Below are positions 20,042 to 29,808 of a stretch of 37,186 nt of DNA, piece after piece. The stretch is from positions 1,185,895 through 1,223,080 of the forward strand of contig BFEA01000132.1 in the NCBI GenBank assembly GCA_003427395.1. The letters run 5' to 3'. Both the position numbers and the translations under genes were made by a program. The notes under the pieces are model-generated. The model saw only the letters and a list, made by a program, of their open reading frames with translations, had not been told where the DNA came from and searched no databases. Within the stretch, counting starts at the first letter, position 1. Each line of letters opens with the position of its first letter. The stretch comes from Chara braunii (taxonomy: Eukaryota > Streptophyta > Charophyceae > Charales > Characeae).

Positions 20042-20411
20042 ATCATTGAGAAGAACGATGTGTTAAGAACCAGGGCTCGACTGATGAGGGAGGTGAAGAC
20101 ATTGCCCCACCTTCCTATTTCGTTAATTTGTTTGGCCAACATGTTCTGGCCCATTTGGGGTGCTAGACCGTCCCTTGTCACATCATTGAGAAGACCGATG
20201 TGTTAAGAACCAGGGANNNNNNNNNNNNNNNNNNNNNNNNNNNNNNNNNNNNNNNNNNNNNNNNNNNNNNNNNNNNNNNNNNNNNNNNNNNNNNNNNNNN
20301 NNNNNNNNNNNNNNNNGAGGGAGGTGAAGGCATTGCCCCACCTTCCTATTTTGTTAATTTGTTTGGCCAACATGTTCTGGCCCATTTGGGGTGCTAGACC
20401 GTCCCTTGTCA
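20041..20411. repeat. Local duplication of about 140 bp spanning an assembly gap
   Basis: The segment 20041-20180 is repeated, with few mismatches, as 20181-20216 plus 20317-20410. Both copies run from CATCATTGAGAAG to GTCCCTTGTCA. The missing piece between the two parts of the second copy, judged from the first, is only about ten bases (CTCGACTGAT), not 100. Confidence 0.85.
20217..20316. other. Assembly gap, 100 N
   Basis: Exactly 100 N, a conventional placeholder for a gap of unknown size. It lies inside the LINE RT reading frame and inside the duplicated segment. Confidence 0.99.
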
Positions 20412-21441
20412 TAAGTATACCAAGGTACTGGGTGGGGGTGTCTGGCGTTTCCCAAACCATGGCTACTTCCTCTCCCTGTAGTTGGAGGGGTTCTTCATCT
20501 GATAGCCACCAACCTATTGTCTTCCCCCAGTTGATCTTCATTTTCGAGGCCAGTCTGAAAGTTTCCATTGCTTTAGCCAGTGTCCTAAACAATGAATCTG
20601 ATGCTCTGATCAAGACAGTTAGGCCGTCTGCAAACATGATAGTTGTCATGAAATCCATTTGGTGAGCCGATCCTGCATTGATGACAAGAAGTCTGTGGAT
20701 TGATGAGTCCTTGCGTAAGAAAGATGCAATGGCAGACAAAAAGATTGATGGGGCCAACGGGTCCCCTTGACAGACCGAGCGGGATATTGGGTAGCAATCC
20801 GATAACAGATCGTTGACTTGGACACAACCAATTGCATCTTTGTACAATATGCGAATCCATTTTCTGAAATTCAGCCCAACTCCCATCTTTTCCATACTTG
20901 CTTCCATAAAATCCCAGTTTACTTGGTCGTAAGCCTTTTCAAAGTCGAAGAAAAGTATGGCCGTATTTATTTTTCTTTCTCTAGCCTGCCTTACCGCTTC
21001 ATTTAGTGTGAGCACATTGTCTAGGATGTACCGAACTGGGATGAAACCTGTCCGATCGATATGAAAGCATTTATTTGTGATTTTGGTAATTCGGTTGGAA
21101 AGGGTCTTAGCCAGGATTTTGTATGGGAGTGTTAGAAGCGAGATCGGCCTATGGTTTCTAATATCTTTTTTATCTCCTTTTTTGTAGAGTTGTGTAACCA
21201 CATTGCTGCTGAGTAAGTTACCCATCCCCCCCCTGGTCCAACAGTCGTTGTAATAGTTTAGTAGATCCACTCTTAGAAGAGGCCAAAAATTTTCCCAGAA
21301 TTCTTTCGTTAATCCATCAATCCCTGGAGCCTTGCCATTATACATGCCTTTTAAGGCTTGGTGCAGTTCCTCCAGTGTGATTGGCTTATCTAGCGCCTCC
21401 GCTTGCTCGGTTGTTATATTTCCTTCCAGATATTGGAGCAT
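20317..21441 (-). pseudogene. LINE reverse transcriptase
   Basis: Non-LTR RT read on the minus strand as one long frame before the gap. Blocks in order are GKAPGIDGLTKEFW (about residue 36), NHRPISLLTLPYKILAKTL (about 96), TGFIPVRYILDN (131), LFFDFEKAYDQVNW (163), SVCQGDPLAPSIF (222) and FADGLTVLI (270). The last is the catalytic F-A-D-D box, with the second Asp replaced by Gly (GGC). The QGDP block has S-V-C where R-x-V-R/x is usual. EN and RT lie in different frames, so at least one frameshift separates them, between 21819 and 21441. Confidence 0.92.
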
Positions 21442-21818
21442 TTTTTACCTTGCCTCTCTCGTGTTGGGCGATGTTGGTGTAGGGGTCTTTGACTGATAGA
21501 GGTCTTTATAGAAGTTCTTTGCTATCTCCGACATCCCTTCACTATGCGATCTCACAATCTCTAAGGCCGTAGTAGATCTCAGGCCTTCTATCGTGTTAGC
21601 TCTCGAGTTGGCCTTGATTCAGGCAAGGAAGTGTTTCGTCATAGAGTCGTTGAGATCGTATTCGCACATTCTGGCTCTTATTTGCAACCCTTTCAAATCC
21701 CACCACCTCCACATAGCAAGTTCTTCACGTTCCTTCTCGAAGATCTCATTATACAGTGGTGAGGAGGGGGTTATTTATCAAGTTGGTCTCAACTAGTTTC
21801 AGTGCAAATTCAAGCTTC

Positions 21819-22835
21819 CTAGAAATTTTGGTCGCTGCTACCGAAAGATTCCCACCTGGTTTCCGTATTCAAGCGTGCAGACCTCTGACCCACCCAGTAG
21901 TCGCATATCTCCTTTTGGAAGGTCTGACTGAGCAGAAGAGAGTTATTGAGCTTATGGAAGCTGGCCCCTTTTTTAACAAATTGGTCGAAACATATTATCA
22001 ACTCAATTGGCTTGTGATCCAACCTCGGATATGAAGCCAGAGGTAGAACCTCCGCATCCTTGACTGCTCCCATCATTGTTTCCAAGATCAGAAAATAGTC
22101 TTTTTGAGAGAAGGCAATGTGGAGTGAATGATTTTTCTTAACCAGGGTGAACGTTCTTTTGGTGGGGTGTAAGATTCTATACGGTTCTACCAGGTTATGA
22201 TCTATCATCAGCTCTTGGATCGGAAGTGCCTCCGCTGAGCTAGGGGTATTGGAAGATCGGGATATACGGTCTCTTGTCAGGTCCATGGTAGCATTCCAGT
22301 CGCTCGCCAGAATACGAGGGGTCATTGGCGGAATTAGATTTATGAGATTAGTCAGAAAGGTCGATCTCTCCGACGTGGAATTTGGTGCATAGACGTTAAT
22401 CAACACAAGTTCCTCTTCTTTCCACTTAAGGTGTAGTAGGCACCATCTCTCTTCAGTCGGATCTGCTCTCTTGTCTAAAATTGAACCTGCTGTGTATAGG
22501 CGGGATGATTTGGGAACCAGGATCGCGATCCCTTTGGAGCTTGAGGCGGGGTTTGCCGACCATATTTCGTCTTTCAGGCCTCCTAGTTTTCTTGCCAGGA
22601 ACGAGCGGACTCTATTATGTTCCGTCGAGAATGTGAGGTGGGTTTCTTGTAGTAGCAAGATATCTGCTACTTTGATGTTCTTGATTGTCAATCCTGTTAG
22701 CAGATCGTTCCATTTTTCTTCTCTATCCACTATGTTCCCAAGTCCATTAACATTCCAACTTTTGATGGCTAGCCCTTGACTTTTCCAATCGATACGATCC
22801 CTTGCCTCGTTAGCTCTTAACCTATAACTCTCCAT
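21819..22835 (-). pseudogene. LINE AP-like endonuclease (N-terminal ORF2)
   Basis: 338 codons from an ATG, matching the exonuclease-endonuclease-phosphatase fold that nicks target DNA. Motifs are SWNVNGLG (residues 26-33), LLLQETHL (60-67, catalytic Glu), INVYAPN (146-152), ILASDWNAT (175-183, the G-D-F-N position) and YPRLDHKPIEL (269-279, the S-D-H position, Asp-His kept). At the R-I-D position the sequence is SLHIAFSQ (237-244), so the expected Asp appears to be Ala. The frame ends at a stop at 21819, 126 codons upstream of the next recognisable RT frame. Confidence 0.88.
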
Positions 22836-23277
22836 GGTTGCAGTTGTACCGGGTTAGGGGATTATGTTGGTAAGGAGGCATCTAGGGAGGAGGGGGCCCT
22901 TTCGTGTCCACACCCTCTCCGGTTACCTTCTGGTCGATCTTCGGCGTGCTCTCCTCCGATGGGGAGGGTGAACCCTTTCCTGAGATAATTGATCCGTCCA
23001 ACCCTTCCTTCCCACTACCGTCCTTTTCCAACACAGGGCTCAAACCCAGATTTTCTCTCTCGTCATCTCCGTCCCATGGGTCTCAGTCGTTGTCTGAAGT
23101 ATCGCTCCTATAGAATTTTTCACAGTCGGTGGCTTATGCCCTTGCATCCAAGTCCTCATCCCCCTCCAACAGCCCTGTCAAGACTAAGTGTGCGACTGCT
23201 GTAGCCATGAACTCAGCCGATATGCCTGCGTCTGCTAGGATGTTGTAGGGGACCTCAGTCACCGTTCTCCAGGGTTT
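22836..23277. other. Spacer between LINE ORF1 and ORF2
   Basis: About 440 bases with no supported protein on the minus strand. It is probably the inter-ORF region plus decayed ORF1 C-terminus. Confidence 0.5.
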
Positions 23278-25043
23278 CTAAATCATCCCGGACCTCAGTT
23301 TGGTTGATTCTGGCATCTTGGCGATTAGAGGTGAGAAGGCCCTCGGGGAATTTTTGCTCATCACACCCGTGTTCTTTTGCATACTCTCTGAATCGTTTCG
23401 CATGGAGGTATCAGTCTGACCCTCCTCCATAGCGACTGACTCAAACACTCCCAGCGGGGTTTCAATTGTCACTTTTTCCTTGAGAGCTTTGACAACATTC
23501 ACACCTTCCACGAAGTGAGGGATTTTGAAGGATACATATGTGGCGATCTGCCACTCGTGTGTGTTCGCCACGTATCTGGCTGCAATGAGTGGCCGGATGT
23601 TTCTCAGGGTTCTTCGAGCCGTTCTGGCTGACTCAGTCACCATTGGAGCTTTTCCACTTGCTATCTGTGTGATCGTGGTGAATTCTGAAGTATATTCTTT
23701 GTTCCATCTCTTCAATTTTTCAGTTTGCGACAACACTTCCTTTTCTGATTCTTGCCTACTTTCCTTGTCTTGGGTCGCAGATCTTGGAAGTTGTCATTGT
23801 TTGTGGGGATGGTTTTGTCTTTGTCCTCTGTTCCTTGGTCTCTTGCCCTTTTCTTTTTCGCGTATTTAAAGGCCGCATACTCAGAAACTCTTCTGCCTTC
23901 TCCTTCCTAAGCATTTCGTACTGGTTGGCGGAGTTGTTGATGCTTGCAATGGCCCCTTTCTTCCCATTCACCCGGGGCCTCTCTGCGTGTTTCAGACAGG
24001 CTACGCGGATATTGAAAGCGTGTCCCCTCTCCCTTTTTGCCTTGTCCACATATTCCCTGAGCCAAGTTAGGGATTGTCGGGATCGATCATCCCCAAGCAA
24101 CATCTGTTGTGCTGTCCCTCCCTTCTGATTCTCCATCTGCCTTGCCTCCTGCCAGGTCCGATTCCATTGCATCTTTCCCTTTCGCTGCGTCAGTCATTTC
24201 CACTTCGTTTCCCTTTTTCGACTCTTCTGCCTTCCGTCTCTTTGGGCCCACTTCCTTTTCCAATTGACTGCAAGCACCGTGCAATGATCGTTTATTATCA
24301 GTTTTGGCTTTGTCCCTCCTTATGCATGTTTGCAGTTCGGCTTGTTTCAGTGCTTCTCTGAACGTAGCCGGTTCTTTGTTGTATTCCTGCTCAATCTGCT
24401 CCCTTATGGTGTTCAGATCGCACAACAGATCTTCCCTTGCTTTCTCTTCCCTAATTACTCGTGAGTCCGTGAGGGGATTGGTGTTAATCTTCGTTGGATT
24501 CCCCTTCACTTTCCGGGTTGCCTTCTCCTGCCACCTGCTGTCTGCTGGAGGAAAGATGTCAGGTTTTTTAACAGACGGTGTTTGATCTACAAAATGCCAC
24601 ACCCAATCTGGCTCGTCTAGATTGTCATCGAAGACCCATTCGTCATAGCAGGAGTCAGCGGCAAACCATATGTCGGGCGCATCTTCCACTTCTACCAACA
24701 TGTTTGACTGTCTTGGGAACTTAGGGCAAGTAGGATCGGTTCCCAAATGACCCTGTTCTCTGCAACGAAAACAGATCGGGGAGGTTCTGGTCGATATCCT
24801 CACCTCCACAACCTTGTTTTCTATCTGGAACTTCTAGACTGATGGGAACACTGGCGGATCATCCGTTTGTACGTCCAGGACTGCTGTCATGGTTCCACAG
24901 TGAGGAGCGGGGAATTCTGGCGTCGGTAGGATCCATTTAAGAATTTTATTCGCTGTATAGTGACTTTCTAGTCTATCGACCAGCGACTCCTGGTCCGTAG
25001 GGACCGTCGTTTGCGTTGGATTGGCCATCTTTTTCTCGGACAT
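23278..25043 (-). pseudogene. LINE ORF1 (RNA-binding protein with zinc knuckle), frameshifted
   Basis: Read on the minus strand from ATG 25043. An in-frame TAG at 24834-24836 interrupts it, and the same frame continues to 24087. Two frame changes then lead to 24172-23756 and 23736-23278. Early residues (TANKILKWILPTPEFPAPHC) and the VEVRISTRTSPICFRC segment fit the DUF4283-type plus zinc-knuckle arrangement of plant L1 ORF1. The knuckle is CFRCREQGHLGTDPTC (C-x2-C-x4-H-x6-C, with longer last spacing than the usual x4). The remainder is highly charged and probably helical (NTIREQIEQEYNKE; KKGNEVEMTDAAKGK). It would bind element RNA. The join of the last frame to the same ORF is inference from position. 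Confidence 0.75.
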
Positions 25044-25226
25044 CCTCGATCCTTTCTCTCTCTCCTACCACGACGTCCGTCACACCTTTGCGGGGGGCCA
25101 GGGGCGGGGGGCTGGTCGGTGAGAGAAGTTCAATAGAGTGATAATGAATGTCAGATGAGGTCAATCTGAGTGGGATCTTAGTTAGAGGGGGGGAAGGGGG
25201 AAGGGCCTTATCGCCAACGGAGGGTG

Positions 25227-25234
<8 letters not shown>

Positions 25235-25299
<65 letters not shown>
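25235..25299. repeat. (TG)n microsatellite
   Basis: About 32 TG units preceded by a short TATATATA run. Open frames reading it as Val/Cys or Thr/His repeats are artefacts. Confidence 0.97.
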
Positions 25300-25301
<2 letters not shown>

Positions 25302-25910
25302 TTGGGTATGTGTGTGTACGCGGAATAGGGGATGGGCCAGGTTGGGCTCCGGGTGCGGGTGAGTGAGAGTTGAAATGTGGACGATCGAGGAATGGGTGAG
25401 GTGGGAAGAGAATGAGTCAGTTGAATGGGAAAGGCGAATGGAAAAGGCGAGTTGAGTGGAGGGGATCCAGAAGAAGCTTGCGTAGGAGGTAGATCGGCTG
25501 AAGCGGGGATGAGGGTCTGCGCAAGGGATGGACTAATGGATGGGGGATGGAGTAGATCGTGGGCAAGGAGACAGGAGGACAGGTGGGAGTTTTGTTTGTG
25601 GGTGTCCGAAGGAGGGGGATACTCGGTCACGAGAGATAATCGGACGGCGGTTTGAATCTTGGGAAAGGGGTTTGGAAAGGAGTCGACAGCCTGAATGTGG
25701 GTAGGCGGAAGGATGCGGGATGGGTTAGAGGCTAGGTGGGAAGGGGGCCAGACTAATGATTCTTGTAAATACTGGTAATGAAGCGAGGGAACAGGGAGGA
25801 AAGAAGGGGAAGGAACCAGCTACTCTATATTTCTGATTCGAAATGATTATAGGGAGTGGAAAAACCAAGGATTCGGCTAGGGGGGGGGCCAGGGGGAGGG
25901 AGATCGGTGT
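25300..25910. other. Purine-rich unassigned stretch
   Basis: G/A-rich on the + strand, with many GGAAAGG-like words and no recognisable gene. It may be a more diverged extension of the repeat that follows. Confidence 0.4.
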
Positions 25911-26982
25911 GGTGGGGGGCTGATGTGCTTGATGAGGACGGGAGTGTGGGTGGGTGGACAGTAACTGACTTGGCCAGGAATTACTTAGGCGCAAGTGAGT
26001 AGATCGGCTCGTATGGAGGGGGACTAGTTATTAAAAGAACGGGGCACTGCGGATGGAGGGAAGTGGTGGATTTGTGCCAGTGATGGAAAGATCGCTTACG
26101 ACAGCGGACGAGGATAGGAGATCGAGCGTAGGGTGCAGGTGACGAGGGGAATTAAGGGGGGGGGGGGATAAGACAAAAGGTGGGGATAGGAGTAAGGAGC
26201 GGTGGTCAGGATCATTAGTGGAAAGAGGGTGAAAGGGAGAAGAGAGGGCTATTCGAAAGGGAGCGAGAAGAGGGGCGATCGCGATTGTGACGATGGTTGG
26301 ATCGATAACGGTCGAGGGGTATAGGGGGGGGCCAAAGGATGCACTTGATTACGATTAGAGAGAAGAAGGTCGGGCCAGGGGAACGAAGACGTAAAGGAAT
26401 GAGGTATGGGAAGGGAGCGAGGGCCAGAAGGAGGTGTGATGGGGGCTGATGTGCTGATGAAGACAGGAGGGTAAGTGGGTGGGCGGTGATTGACTTGGCT
26501 AAGAAATATTTAAGCGCAAGTGAATGGATCGGCTCGTATGGAGGGTGGGTGGGGGACTATTTATTCAAAGAATGCGGACGAGGTGGGGGGGGACTGCGGA
26601 TGGAGGGAAGGGGTGGATTCGGGCGAGTGATGGAAGATCGCTCACAGCAGCGGAAAAAGACAGGAGATCGAGCGTAGGATAGAGGTGACGAGGGAAATGG
26701 GGGGGGGGGATAAGACAGAAGGGCGGGATTGGAATAAGGAGCGGTGGTCAGGAGGGCATTAGTGGAAATAGGGTGAAAGGGAGGAGAGAGGGCTAATTGA
26801 GAGGGAGCGAGAAGAGGGACGATCGGGGTTGGGAAGATGGTTGGGTCGATAGCGGGAGAGGGGTACAGGGAGGGGGCCGAAGGATGCACTTGATTATGAT
26901 CGGAGAAAAGAAGGTCAGGCTAGGGGGACGAAGGCGTAGAGGAATGAGGTATAGGAGGGGGGGGAGGGCCAGAAGGAGGTGA
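25911..26982. repeat. Tandem duplication, 525-545 bp unit, G-rich
   Basis: Copy 1 begins near GGTGTGGTGGGGGGCTGATG (about 25910) and copy 2 near GGTGTGATGGGGGCTGATGT (about 26432). Anchors agree in order: GCAAGTGA at 25991 and 26516 (525 apart), and GGGCCAGAAGGAGGTG at 26421 and 26966 (545 apart). Each copy has a G10-G12 run before ATAAGACA. The copies differ by substitutions and small indels, so the duplication is not recent. No gene seen. Confidence 0.88.
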
Positions 26983-26999
26983 GGAGAAGAGTGTTATTA

Positions 27000-27514
27000 A
27001 TGGGAGGTCTCACTCGTCCCTACTTGGCTCTTTTCGATTCAACCCTTGAAGGCGACTACCCCGTCTGATTTCTTTTCGTTCCTTTGTCTATTTCTCTTTC
27101 CAATTTCTTTCATTTGAGTGCAATTGAAGGGCATTGTCTTTTTTTGGTTTTTGCACTGTAAGATAAGCAGGATTATAACAAAATGGTCATTTTACTTTCT
27201 TTTTTTTAAAAATGAAATTGAAGTCTAATTATTTGGCCCTTAAAATTTGTGAAAATGTCACGTTTTTAGGTCCCAGGGGTCCGACCGGACCCCTCAGATG
27301 TATCTGAACTCCATCTGAACTCCATTCGAGTCGAGATACATCCAAGGGGTCCGACAACCTCAGGAGATAAAAACGCAACATTTTTAGGGCGAATAACTAG
27401 GTTTCGATTTCATTTGAAAAATATAAAATGGTCGTTTTAACAAAATGGCTGTTTTTTTAACTTTTTTGAAGTTTTTTCTAAAACGAAGAACGAGTTCCTT
27501 TCATAATTTCCCAG
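27000..27514. other. AT-rich, intron-like stretch
   Basis: T-rich DNA with several T6-T7 runs and no ORF, containing a long imperfect hairpin (27286-27353). It ends in a pyrimidine-rich splice-acceptor-like site (CCTTTCATAATTTCCCAG, last G at 27514). It would fit an intron preceding the candidate exon. Confidence 0.4.
27286..27353. repeat. Long imperfect hairpin, 26-base arms, 16-base loop
   Basis: The left arm, 27286-27311, starts CGGACCCCTCAGATGTATC. The right arm, 27328-27353, ends GATACATCCAAGGGGTCCG. They are mostly complementary, with about five mismatched positions. The loop repeats part of the arm (CATCTGAACTCC). A further AGGGGTCCGAC lies just upstream at 27275-27285, so two alternative pairings are possible. 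Confidence 0.8.
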
Positions 27515-27873
27515 TGACTTTTTGTGGCCTTCAAGATGTGTTTCACTCAGATGCATGGTACAGACTTTGATCACCTGTTTTCCTACTGGTTGTCAATTGA
27601 TGGAAGGAAGGTTCAAACCTGGAAATTGTAAGCTGCAAGGTGAACGAAAGGCAGACAACAAAGAGGCTCCATTTGAGGAAGTTCCGGAAGGGGAGGATCC
27701 TTGCCGTTCCAATAATCGTTTGAAACTGGCGTTAGGAGCGGCAGCTGGAGTTATTGGGGCACTGCTCCTGGGGTGTGCTGCATTTGCAGTTTTCTATTTC
27801 CTGGTTAATGAAAAGCCGCGTGGCAAGGATTCGTCTTCCCTACCCAGGTCCAATTCGTCACATGAGGGGACAG
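27515..27873 (+). CDS. Candidate exon of a single-pass membrane protein
   Basis: An open reading stretch between a splice-acceptor-like site (CAG at 27514) and a consensus donor (ACAG^GTGAGG at 27873/27874). The translation has a Cys-containing N-terminal part (RCVSLRCM, TCFPTGC, GNCKLQ), an acidic linker (EEVPEGEDPC), then one strongly hydrophobic segment of about 26 residues (LGAAAGVIGALLLGCAAFAV, then FYFLV). NEKPRGKD and a Ser-rich stretch come after it. Small-residue-rich membrane segment followed by basic residues fits the transmembrane exon of receptor-like proteins. No kinase or other partner exon is visible, so this may be an exon of a large-intron gene or a gene fragment. Confidence 0.35.
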
Positions 27874-28200
27874 GTGAGGATTCCATCTTCCCTTTCCAGG
27901 TCCATTTCATTATATGAGCATGGTTGTGAGCAATGATGATGAGCTGGTAGTTTCGTGCGGGCTATCAAACCACCAGTGCCTTTCCCACCTATTTTGTTCC
28001 AACGCAGTGGTTAACCCACTGCGTTATCAGGGCCTCGGCCTACCAGTCCGGATTGGCTGGTGGTGCCAGGGAGAAAGACTTTGTTTTGCGCTCGCATTGG
28101 TTCTCTCTTTTTTGGCGCGTAGTTGCAATCTGGCTTGGGAAAAGATCCTCAGAGGGACTGGTGGTTCAATGAATTGAAGTGAGCAATAAACATGTTGGTT
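27874..28200. other. Non-coding stretch with small inverted repeats
   Basis: An 87-codon frame here has no recognisable features. A perfect 10-base inverted repeat (AACGCAGTGG / CCACTGCGTT, 28001-28025, 5-base loop) is followed by a shorter ACCAG...CTGGT pair. Confidence 0.4.
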
Positions 28201-28740
28201 GTGGTCACTAAACCCCACCCACTCTACACCACCACGTCACTAAACTCCGTCACCTACCTTCCCACGCTCTCACCCCCTTCCCACCGCCCCCTCTCCATAC
28301 CCTCACACTGATCGGCTACTATCACCCGTTCTCACATAACCAGTCTCCCAGCGCACCTCCACCTCTATTAAGCATTCCACATAATGAGCAACTCCCTTCC
28401 CTCCCCCATTGAAGCATAATCATTTCCCCACCCTCTCCACATCCCTTCCCCACCCCCTGAGGCCCGACCCCCAAATCCACCCTCATAACAGTGTACTCCA
28501 ACCCCCACCCCCATCACCCAACACACCCAGTATCAAGCCGCACAGCCATCGCCCTCTTCTTACTCACTCCAATATTTTCCCACCCCACGGCCACACCCCA
28601 TACCATCGGTCTCCTGCTCCACACGCCCATACGGAAGCCACCACTTCGCCCCTCACCAACCGCTCGCCCCCCACCCATTAATCCATCCAACCCCGCACGG
28701 GCAGATACATACCAGACCCCAGTAACCAAACTAACCATTA
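28201..28740. repeat. C/A-rich low-complexity stretch
   Basis: Runs of CCCACC, CACCC and CTCCAC words with few G. Pro/His/Ser-rich open frames here follow from composition. No gene supported. Confidence 0.7.
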
Positions 28741-29301
28741 CTTGCCGTCCCACATTGTCCACAGGTAAAGGGTACCGTCCAATTGGAAAAAGGACCAGAG
28801 CAAGTGTAATTCAGCGAAGAGTAGGAGTATCACACGCCTGTTTCGAGTTTCGCTCAAGCCCACCTCTTGGCAGGGCATCGACTTTGATTATCCTATTATT
28901 CAGATTTATTCAACATTATTAACTAATTGTCTCATTCACCCACTTGGTAGCTTGCCCACCACGGCGAGCAATACCGTGTTGTCCAAGAATAATCTACGTG
29001 CCAGTGCAACAACGAGTTTTTCAGCAATAAACTGAGAGCAACATCAGAACACAGCGATCAAACGAGTATCTTCCCGTACAACAAAGGAAACTGGGGAAAC
29101 CAGAAAACGGGAAAACACACAGGACCATCCAAAACATGGCCAGCTCCTATTCAGAAGTGGCGGGCAGGGGAAACTGCAACGCAGCAGAGAGCCCAGATCA
29201 GGCTAAAGGAAATAGGACGGCGCAACCTCACATAAGCACAGACGGATAGCCGGGCACACAAGGCCAAGCACAGTCCGCAAACAGATCACATGTACCTACC
29301 C
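28741..29301. other. Unassigned stretch
   Basis: No recognisable gene. A short frame from ATG 29136 (MASSYSEVAGRGN) resembles the start of some LINE ORF1 proteins, but it stops after 37 codons. Confidence 0.3.
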
Positions 29302-29461
29302 CGGCGACATCAGACAAGCAACAATACACAGATAGAATCTCTCAGCCAAAGAGCGCTAGACTTCCTCATCGCGAACACGAGCGGCGACATCAGACAAGCA
29401 ACAATACGCAGATAGAATCTCTCAGCCAAAGAGCTCTAGACTTCCTCATCGCGAACACGAG
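29302..29461. repeat. 80-bp tandem duplication
   Basis: CGGCGACATCAGACAAGCAA starts at 29302 and at 29382. The two 80-base copies differ at only a couple of sites (e.g. ATACACAG/ATACGCAG, GAGCGCT/GAGCTCT), so the event is recent. Because 80 is not a multiple of 3, it would shift any frame running through it. Confidence 0.95.
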
Positions 29462-29472
29462 TAAAGGTCAAA

Positions 29473-29712
29473 GTGAACATTCTCCAGGAAACGATTCTAG
29501 ACCCGAAGGGTGGAGATCAAACAGTGGAGATATGGGAATACCCAGAAGAAGACGAGTCCAGTCTGAATGAGGTATATGAAAGGCACGCAGTTCTGATTAA
29601 TTTTCCACAGAAATGTGCTGAAATGACACAAATGGCAAAAAAGCCTGGGTCCGGGACAGCCTCAGAGCTCTACAGGAAATACCAGGACAGAACCAGAAGT
29701 CAGGTATCATAA
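29473..29712 (+). CDS. Small unrecognised ORF
   Basis: 79 codons, mostly polar (VEIWEYPEEDESSLNEVYER; KPGSGTASELYRKYQDRTR), with amino-acid use more protein-like than its surroundings. It follows directly after the 80-bp duplication, and an upstream start in another frame (ATG 29136) may belong to the same decayed gene. It could be part of a LINE ORF1. No family recognised. Confidence 0.22.
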   Translation: MNILQETILDPKGGDQTVEIWEYPEEDESSLNEVYERHAVLINFPQKCAEMTQMAKKPGSGTASELYRKYQDRTRSQVS

Positions 29713-29746
29713 GAGGGCTAGACACGCAGTGATGATTGTCATCCCA

Positions 29747-29808
29747 GATCGCACTGGCCATGGCATAGGACCTGTGTAGGGAGGTCCTATGCCACTGCCA
29801 GTGCGATC
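29747..29808. repeat. Near-perfect hairpin, 26-base arms, 10-base loop
   Basis: The left arm 29747-29772 begins GATCGCACTGGCCATGGCAT and the right arm 29783-29808 ends GCCACTGCCAGTGCGATC. They pair at 24 of 26 positions with a 10-base loop. It could be a small fold-back element, the stem of a small-RNA precursor, or the centre of an inverted duplication. Confidence 0.9.

Larger units (their letters stand above)
19645..25090 (-). mobile_element. L1-like LINE, near full length but 3'-truncated and decayed
   Basis: On the minus strand the order is ORF1 with a zinc knuckle, an AP-like endonuclease, reverse transcriptase, and then the start of the C-terminal region, ending abruptly near 19650. 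The zinc-binding C-terminal domain, 3' UTR and A-rich tail expected of a plant L1-type element are absent on the left. Loss of a 3' end is not the usual product of target-primed reverse transcription, which truncates 5' ends, so a later deletion, insertion or assembly break is likely. Several frameshifts, stops and active-site substitutions make it inactive. Confidence 0.9.

Noticed and set aside
25208-25630. ORFs across the (TG)n run
   Set aside because: Dinucleotide repeat translated as Thr/His or Cys/Val runs.
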